Shown in pieces: positions 58,759-64,000 of a stretch of DNA of 64,000 nt. The position numbers and the translations under genes were made by a program. The notes under the pieces were generated by a model. It ran no database searches, had not been told where the DNA came from, and saw only the letters and a list, made by a program, of their open reading frames with translations. Position 1 is the stretch's first letter. Each line of letters begins with the position of its first letter. Origin of the DNA: SIG480 sp045546975 (lineage in GTDB: Bacteria > Bacillota > Clostridia > Oscillospirales > JAAYXM01). The DNA lies in assembly GCA_045546975.1 (NCBI GenBank), contig JAZQDV010000013.1:1-64000 (forward strand). Reading direction: 5' to 3'.

Positions 58759-60940
58759 AAAATTCAATAACCTTTGTTGCGGCTTCACGGGCAACTTTGA
58801 GTTCTTCTCCGTTTACGACAAATGTTACCTCATTCTCAAAGCCGAATTCAATTTCAAGCTTTGACATTTTGCCGTCACGCCAGAAGATCGAGAGCTTGTG
58901 TCCGCCCGGGATGTATACGCCCTCGAGCTTTCCCGACTTCCAAGCCTTCGGAAGTGCGTGGAGAAGACGTACCTTGCCACCGGAAACATTAACGAGTGCC
59001 TCGATTACCGATGCGGTGCCGCCGAGGTTTCCGTCTATCTGGAAAACTCCCGGTGGATGGAGGTCAAGCAGTGTGTCCGTTGCAAACTCGGTTATCATCT
59101 TGTTGTAGTTATCACCGAATATCTCGCCCTCACCGAACTTTGCAAAGAAGCAGGATGCCCATGCGCGACTCCAACCGGACTGTCCCCCGCCTGCAGCGAG
59201 TCTTGTGTCAAGCGACTTTCTTGCAGCAGCATAAAGCTCGGGTGTATCATACTCGTTTATAATATCTGACGGATAGAAGCCGTAGAGGTGAGAAACATGC
59301 CTGTGCTCAGGCTCAACCTCTTCTCTCTCCTCGGAATCCCATTCGACAAGTCTTCCGTCACGTGCCACCTTGAGCTTCGGGAGATTTTCGCGAAGCTTTT
59401 TCCATTTTCTTACCTTCAGCTTATCCTTGCCGAGAATTTCCGCCGCCTCTATTGCATAGGTGAGACCGTCAATTGCAATCTCAATATCCATAGCAGAGGA
59501 AATTCCGATACTTACATCAAAGCAACCCGTTCCCTTGAACCTGTTTTCAGGAGACTGGCTCGGCATAATCTGATAAACGCCGTTCTCATCGCGGACAAGG
59601 AAGTCCTCATAGAACAGTGCAACCTCGCGGAAGAACGGATATGCGCGTTCTTCGAGGAATTTGCGGTCTCCCATATATCGGTAGTGATTCCAGAGATGCA
59701 TTGCCATCCACGGTGCCGTACCCATCCATACCGCCCAACCGTAAGACTCGGGGCTCTGCAGTCCCCATACGTCGCCCTGGTGTGAGAGCCAGATTCCGCG
59801 GCAACCGTAAAGACGCTTTGCCGCATCTCGACCCGACTCCTGAAGGCTGAGAACATAGTTGAAGAGCTTCTCGTTGCACTCGTGCATACCGAGAGGGGAT
59901 GCCATCCAGTAGTTCATCTGAAGGTTTATATTCATGTGGTAATCACTTGCCCATGGCGGATCAAGCTCAAGATTCCACTTACCCTGAAGGTTTGCCGGTA
60001 AATATCCGCAGATGCTCGATGATAAAAGCAGGTATCTGCCATAGCCAAAGTATAAAACGAGAAGACCTATATCCTCTTTACCGTTTCTTAACGCCTCCAT
60101 TCTCTCGTCCGTCGGAAGTGTGTCGAGGTCGTCCTCATGCTCAATTTCAAACACACTTCTCGCCATAAGGGATGAGAACTTTTCCTTATGCTTGATAAGT
60201 CGCGCATCATACTCCTCAGGCTCTATCTCGCGCGCAGAATCCTCTATCTCGGGGATGACGACATCCGTAGCTGTCGTTATGTAGGATGCCCCCTCGATTT
60301 TCACTCCGTTTGCAATCGGGGTTACACTTCCGTCGGTCATGAACTTCGTTTTTACATAAAATGAGATACCACCGACTATCTTGCAGTTAAAGGTAATGGT
60401 GTCGGAAGTTACCTCAAACGTGTGCTCTGCGACCTCCTCCTCTTCGCGGGAGAGCGTGAGCTCGCCTGTGAGATTCTCGCCCTGTATACGGGAAAAGATG
60501 AGCGTCCCGTCAGAGTCTGCAAAAAACTCGGAGTTTACCCTCGCTCTCGCGCTTTTTGCAACGCCTGTTTCTATATCAAGGCTTCTCTCCGTAATACGGC
60601 TTCCCGCTGCATGACGGAAGGTGAGATTTCCCGCAGGGATGAAGCAGTCAAGCTTTCGCGGCATGCCCGACACTCCGCCGTATCCGCCAAAAAAGAGGTT
60701 TGAAAGAGCAGTCGCTTCAAAGAACTTGCCGGCCTTGAGATAATCTCTTACAAGCGGCAAGAATTTTGCATTGTCCGGGGCGCGACGGCCACGGTTTATC
60801 CCTTTCCAGAGATGCTCGTGGTTGAGGGACAAAATGTCACACTCTTCTGTCTCCCAGAGCATAGCGGCAAGCCTGCCGCTGCCTATCGGGAGTCCGCGTT
60901 TCCACTCGCGTGCCTCACTTTTGTACCATAATTTTTTCAT
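58757..60940 (-). CDS. Glycoside hydrolase family 95 (alpha-L-fucosidase type)
   Basis: 727 residues without signal peptide, so probably cytosolic. It has the family start KLWYKSEAREWKRGLPIGSGRLAAMLW, NHEHLWKG, the catalytic-barrel segments MNINLQMNYWMASPLGMHECNE, SHQGDVWG, GGQSGWSRAWASCFFAKFG and the C-terminal QIDGNLGGTASVIEALVN. GH95 enzymes cleave alpha-1,2-fucose (or galactose) from glycans. AGAGGA precedes the ATG. It follows the AraC gene by 59 bp and is probably co-regulated with it. Internal location suggests it acts on imported oligosaccharides. Confidence 0.9.
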   Translation of the reverse strand: MKKLWYKSEAREWKRGLPIGSGRLAAMLWETEECDILSLNHEHLWKGINRGRRAPDNAKFLPLVRDYLKAGKFFEATALSNLFFGGYGGVSGMPRKLDCFIPAGNLTFRHAAGSRITERSLDIETGVAKSARARVNSEFFADSDGTLIFSRIQGENLTGELTLSREEEEVAEHTFEVTSDTITFNCKIVGGISFYVKTKFMTDGSVTPIANGVKIEGASYITTATDVVIPEIEDSAREIEPEEYDARLIKHKEKFSSLMARSVFEIEHEDDLDTLPTDERMEALRNGKEDIGLLVLYFGYGRYLLLSSSICGYLPANLQGKWNLELDPPWASDYHMNINLQMNYWMASPLGMHECNEKLFNYVLSLQESGRDAAKRLYGCRGIWLSHQGDVWGLQSPESYGWAVWMGTAPWMAMHLWNHYRYMGDRKFLEERAYPFFREVALFYEDFLVRDENGVYQIMPSQSPENRFKGTGCFDVSIGISSAMDIEIAIDGLTYAIEAAEILGKDKLKVRKWKKLRENLPKLKVARDGRLVEWDSEEREEVEPEHRHVSHLYGFYPSDIINEYDTPELYAAARKSLDTRLAAGGGQSGWSRAWASCFFAKFGEGEIFGDNYNKMITEFATDTLLDLHPPGVFQIDGNLGGTASVIEALVNVSGGKVRLLHALPKAWKSGKLEGVYIPGGHKLSIFWRDGKMSKLEIEFGFENEVTFVVNGEELKVAREAATKVIEF

Positions 60941-60999
60941 AAAACCATCCTCTTTCTGTTTGAAAACATAGTAACATCTTTGAAAACCTTTTGCAACAA

Positions 61000-61815
61000 T
61001 TATTTTTTGTGTCTGCTAAGCGGAGCATTGCGCGGATTGTGATTATACACCTTTTCACAGGCACGGTAGAAGGACGAGTAATTGTTGAATCCCGCAATAG
61101 CCGATGCGTCGGAAAGGCTTTTCCCGTCGGCGACCAATTCATCAACCAACGTCAGTCTTTTCTGCTTTATGTACATCTGCACGGTAAGTCCCGTTGCCTG
61201 CTTGAAAACTCTGCACAGATGATACTTTGAAATGAAAAACTGCTCACAAAGAGCGTCAAGGGAAATGTCGCTTGCGAAGTTTTCGTTTATGTATTCTATT
61301 ATCTTCTTTACCGTCTTGTTGACCGCGTCGGGTTTCTCAAACGATGAAATCTCATTGATTATGTGGAGTATCTCAACCATGATGCTGTTCGCTATCAGGG
61401 AGTCTGTTTTTGAAAAATTGTCCGTGTATTTTCCAAGCCGGATTATCGCGTCATAAAGACCGCTTTTTCTCGCCCGCTCGGAGCTTATTCTGTTTCCCTT
61501 TGAAAAATTGCCCTCAAGAAATGCATTTTCGTATTCCGGACAGTTGTTTTTCACAAAGAACTCGGGCGACACCATAATTACAATTCTGTGATACGGCTTG
61601 GGTTTGTTGTGATATACCCTGTGCATTTCCTGCTTTCTTATGATGATGATATCCTCAGAAGAAAGAGCATAGTTTTTCTCTTCGACAACATACTTTACAT
61701 CACCCTCAAAAAACACGTAAATCTCATGTTCGTTGTGATTGTGCAGATAAAACTCGGAGGGTTTCGGTATCCCCTTCATCATATTTACGTTAAATCCATA
61801 TTTGTTCAGATACAT
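61000..61815 (-). CDS. AraC-family transcriptional regulator
   Basis: 271 residues. The N-terminal cupin sugar-sensing domain (about 20-110, HNHNEHEIYVFFEGDVKYVVEEKNY, HRVYHNKPKPYHR) is followed by a C-terminal double helix-turn-helix (about 175-268: ISLDALCEQFFISKYHLCRVFKQATGL, SLSDASAIAGFNNYSSFYRACEKVYNHNPRNAP). Divergent from the isomerase gene across a 124-bp gap with paired TAGCAAT sites. It probably activates both arms of the locus. Confidence 0.93.
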   Translation of the reverse strand: MYLNKYGFNVNMMKGIPKPSEFYLHNHNEHEIYVFFEGDVKYVVEEKNYALSSEDIIIIRKQEMHRVYHNKPKPYHRIVIMVSPEFFVKNNCPEYENAFLEGNFSKGNRISSERARKSGLYDAIIRLGKYTDNFSKTDSLIANSIMVEILHIINEISSFEKPDAVNKTVKKIIEYINENFASDISLDALCEQFFISKYHLCRVFKQATGLTVQMYIKQKRLTLVDELVADGKSLSDASAIAGFNNYSSFYRACEKVYNHNPRNAPLSRHKK

Positions 61816-61851
61816 CCTTTTCTCCCCTTCTTATGCTATTCTATCAAACAA

Positions 61852-61920
61852 TAGCAATAATTGCAATGTTTTTAGCAATTATCGTGTAGAAAATTCGCAC
61901 TTTTTTTGTTACCATATAAT
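61852..61920 (+). promoter_or_regulatory. Likely AraC operator and activator-dependent promoter
   Basis: Direct repeats TAGCAATAA (61852-61860) and TAGCAATTA (61873-61881) lie 21 bp apart, two helical turns, the usual AraC half-site spacing. An inverted repeat ATAATTGC/GCAATTAT (61857-61864, 61875-61882) overlaps them. A perfect TATAAT follows at 61915-61920 without a good -35, as expected for activation by a protein bound just upstream. Confidence 0.6.
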
Positions 61921-61939
61921 TAAGTTAAGGAGTGATTAT

Positions 61940-62785
61940 ATGGCATACAAGAACTTAAGCGGTTTTGCCGACGAAATTTCCTCGGACATCAAGGTCCAGT
62001 TCGAGGTATTTAACAAACTCGGCATAAACTATTTTGAACCGAGAGGCGTTAACGGAAAAAACATCTCCGAGCTTTCGGATGACGAGGTAAACGCCCTTCT
62101 TTCCGAGATGAAGAAGCACGGAATCTCCGCTTCATCAATCGGCTCACCTATCGGAAAAATTAAAATCACAGACGATTTTGACGCTCACTTTGAGCTTTTC
62201 CGCCGCGTTGTGAAAACGGCAAAGAGCTTAGGCACGAAATACATAAGAATGTTCAGCTTCTATAACGACTCACCCGAGTGGAGCGAGGATTCGCGCAAGT
62301 GCGTGTTTAAGCGTCTCGGGAAACTCATCGACTATGCAAAGTCAGAGGGCGTAGTTCTTCTCCATGAAAACGAGAAGGATATCTACGGCGATACGATTGA
62401 ACGCTGTCTTGACCTTTTTGAAAATCTCGCCTGCGAGAATTTCAGGGCAGTTTTTGACCCTGCAAACTTCGTGCAGTGCGGAATCGATACGAAAGAGGCG
62501 TTCTCCGCACTACGCCCGTACATCGAATATATGCACATAAAGGATTCTCTTTCCGACGGTACTATCGTCCCTGCAGGTCAGGGGCTTGGCAACATTCCCT
62601 ACATTCTCGGGGAACTTCTTACAAACGGCTATACAGGGTACATCTCCCTTGAACCGCATCTCGGAAGCTTTGACGGTCTTGAAAAGCTTGAGCTTGACGA
62701 CACTATGATGAAGCTCCCCAAAGGCGGAGAAGGAACATTTACCCTTGCATACAACGAACTCAATAAAATTATTGAAAGGATATGA
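61940..62785 (+). CDS. Sugar phosphate isomerase/epimerase-like TIM-barrel protein
   Basis: 281-residue xylose-isomerase-like (AP-endonuclease 2 fold) protein. It has NLSGFADEISSDIKVQFEVFNKLGINYFEPRGVNGKN, LLHENEKDIYGDT (metal-binding Glu), FDPANFVQCG (Asp), YMHIKDS (His) and ISLEPHLG (Glu). AAGGAG lies before the ATG at 61940. Followed 4 bp later by a Gfo/Idh/MocA gene; such pairs act in uronate, inositol or keto-sugar catabolism. Substrate unknown. Confidence 0.88.
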   Translation: MAYKNLSGFADEISSDIKVQFEVFNKLGINYFEPRGVNGKNISELSDDEVNALLSEMKKHGISASSIGSPIGKIKITDDFDAHFELFRRVVKTAKSLGTKYIRMFSFYNDSPEWSEDSRKCVFKRLGKLIDYAKSEGVVLLHENEKDIYGDTIERCLDLFENLACENFRAVFDPANFVQCGIDTKEAFSALRPYIEYMHIKDSLSDGTIVPAGQGLGNIPYILGELLTNGYTGYISLEPHLGSFDGLEKLELDDTMMKLPKGGEGTFTLAYNELNKIIERI

Positions 62786-62789
62786 TAAA

Positions 62790-63947
62790 ATGAAAACAGT
62801 AAGACTTGGTATTATCGGCTACGGAAACATGGGCACAGAGCATTGCAAGAACATCAATGACGGAAAGGTGCCCGGAATGGAAGTTTCCGCTATCTGCGAT
62901 ATTGCGGAGGCAAGACGCGACGCTGCAAAGAAAACTAATCCCGATGTCGCAATTTTTGACAATGCAACAGAGCTCTTTAAGAGCGGCCTTTGCGATGTTG
63001 TAATCATCGCAGTTCCCCACTACGACCACTCACCTCTCGCAATCGAGGCTTTCTCTTACGGTCTCAATGTCATCACAGAAAAGCCTGCAGGCGTGTACAC
63101 AAAGCAGGTTCTTGAGATGAACGAGGCAGCTAAAAAATCAGGCAAGCTCTTTGGCATTATGTATAACCAGAGAACAAACCCGATGTATGCAAAGATCCGT
63201 GAGATGGTACAGTCCGGCGAGCTTGGACACATCAAGAGAATTTCTTGGGTTATCACCGACTGGTACCGTCCGCAGGGCTACCATGACAGCTGCTCATGGC
63301 GTTCTACCTGGAGAACAGAGGGCGGCGGCGCACTCATTAACCAGAATCCGCACCAGCTCGACCTTTGGCAGTGGATGTTCGGCATGCCCGACAAGATCAC
63401 ATCCTTTGTCTCCTTCGGTAAGTACTACGACATCGAGGTTGAGGACGATGTCACAGCATACTTTGAATATGAAAACGGAACAACGGGTACATACATCACC
63501 TCAACAGGTGAGGCTCCGGGAACAAACCGCCTTGAAATTTCCTGCGATATGGGTAAAATCGTCGTAGAGAACGGCGAGATGACCTTCTGGAGAAACACAG
63601 TTTCTGAGCGTGAGTTTAACAAGAACTTTGACGGCGTTTTCGGCAGGCCCGAATGCTGGAAGTGTGAGCTTCCCGTCAAGGGCAACGGTGAGCAGCACGT
63701 AGGCATCTTCAAGAACGTTGTCCGCGCACTCAACGAGGGTACTCCCCTCCTCGCACCGGGTTATGAGGGTATCAACGGTCTTACCATTTCAAATGCTATC
63801 CACTACTCAACCTGGACAAACTCCACAGTTGATGTAAAGAACTTCCCGCATGATGACTACTACCGTATCCTTCAGGAAAAGATTGCGGCATCAACAGTTG
63901 TCAAGAACGTAGTTCAGAAGACCACAGGCACAGAGGGAACTTATTAA
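62790..63947 (+). CDS. Gfo/Idh/MocA-family oxidoreductase
   Basis: 385-residue NAD(P)-dependent sugar or cyclitol dehydrogenase. It has the Rossmann motif GIIGYGNMGTEH, the EKPAG motif (VITEKPAGV) with the catalytic-region Lys, and the C-terminal beta sheet segment GGGALINQNPHQLDLWQWMFG containing the likely catalytic His. The ATG at 62790 follows AAAGGA. It sits between two TIM-barrel isomerase-like genes in an apparent operon. Confidence 0.92.
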   Translation: MKTVRLGIIGYGNMGTEHCKNINDGKVPGMEVSAICDIAEARRDAAKKTNPDVAIFDNATELFKSGLCDVVIIAVPHYDHSPLAIEAFSYGLNVITEKPAGVYTKQVLEMNEAAKKSGKLFGIMYNQRTNPMYAKIREMVQSGELGHIKRISWVITDWYRPQGYHDSCSWRSTWRTEGGGALINQNPHQLDLWQWMFGMPDKITSFVSFGKYYDIEVEDDVTAYFEYENGTTGTYITSTGEAPGTNRLEISCDMGKIVVENGEMTFWRNTVSEREFNKNFDGVFGRPECWKCELPVKGNGEQHVGIFKNVVRALNEGTPLLAPGYEGINGLTISNAIHYSTWTNSTVDVKNFPHDDYYRILQEKIAASTVVKNVVQKTTGTEGTY

Positions 63948-63964
63948 TACGGAGGAAAAGGACC

Positions 63965-64000
63965 ATGGATAAAAGAATAGGTGCTCAGTATTATACAATA
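63965..64000 (+). CDS. 5' end of a second isomerase/epimerase-like gene, cut by the window edge
   Basis: GGAGG (63952-63956) precedes an ATG at 63965. The 12 visible residues, MDKRIGAQYYTI, match the start of xylose-isomerase-like TIM-barrel proteins (typically IGAQLYT). It begins 17 bp after the Gfo/Idh gene, so it continues the operon. Confidence 0.65.
   Translation, partial: MDKRIGAQYYTI

Overview
The window reads as chromosome of an anaerobic, endospore-lineage Firmicute (class Clostridia, probably a gut member). The evidence is a Spo0A homologue, SLH-domain surface protein, NfnAB electron-bifurcating enzyme, DivIVA, VanW and YerB-type envelope proteins, class-A-like RNase P RNA, many near-consensus sigma-A promoters (TTGACA-17-TATAAT) and strong GGAGG ribosome sites. 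No phage, insertion sequence or CRISPR array is visible. Most of the window is tightly packed housekeeping operons.

Layout, left to right. 1-6.3 kb: edge of a gene whose N-terminus resembles a toxin further right, a YhaN-like ATPase, prfB with a corrinoid protein, then trxA-divIVA-orphan fumarase beta subunit. 6.4-12 kb: lower-glycolysis operon pgk-tpiA-gpmI-eno and trmL. 12-14.5 kb: a cobalamin riboswitch controlling a secreted transcobalamin-like SLH protein. 14.5-21.1 kb: aromatic amino-acid operon aroF-tyrA-aroB-aroA-aroC-pheA, preceded by a leader peptide with a run of seven Phe/Tyr codons and a complete attenuator. 21-26 kb: VanW/DUF975 genes and metG. 26-28.5 kb: an AT-rich toxin-immunity pair and a tiny ribbon-helix-helix regulator. 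28.6-36.7 kb: CDF metal exporter, rnpB, rpmE, ung, galM, YerB lipoprotein, tRNA-Ser with a duplicated 3' end, nagB, a hydrolase and an RNA methyltransferase. 36.8-43.6 kb: a Spo0A whose phosphoacceptor Asp is Ser, an Fe-ADH, a lipoprotein-SDR pair, an ECF S-component, DUF436 and nfnAB. 43.7-48.3 kb: DnaD/DnaI-like helicase-loading proteins, DacF, a lipoprotein, and a 51-residue peptide gene. 48.4-58.2 kb: uracil permease with a PyrR-type leader, then a nine-gene envelope/division operon zapA-U32-dut-maf-mreC-mreD-mrdA-minD-mgsA that lacks mreB, minC, minE and rodA. 58.3-64 kb: tRNA-Arg with a broken copy, then a sugar locus (GH95 fucosidase, AraC regulator, two TIM-barrel isomerase-like genes, Gfo/Idh oxidoreductase).

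The most unusual points are: (i) two genes 28 kb apart (window-edge gene and toxin) that share an N-terminal Pro...Lys-x-Lys...Tyr-Tyr-Tyr-Asp motif and a promoter with identical geometry (two TTGTCAA boxes 11 bp apart, 21 bp upstream of TGG-TATAAT), suggesting a co-regulated effector family; (ii) a B12-riboswitch-controlled bacterial relative of intrinsic factor/transcobalamin anchored by SLH domains; (iii) a Phe/Tyr ribosome-mediated attenuator in a Firmicute; (iv) an apparently non-phosphorylatable Spo0A; (v) two tRNA genes each followed by a degenerate copy of itself.
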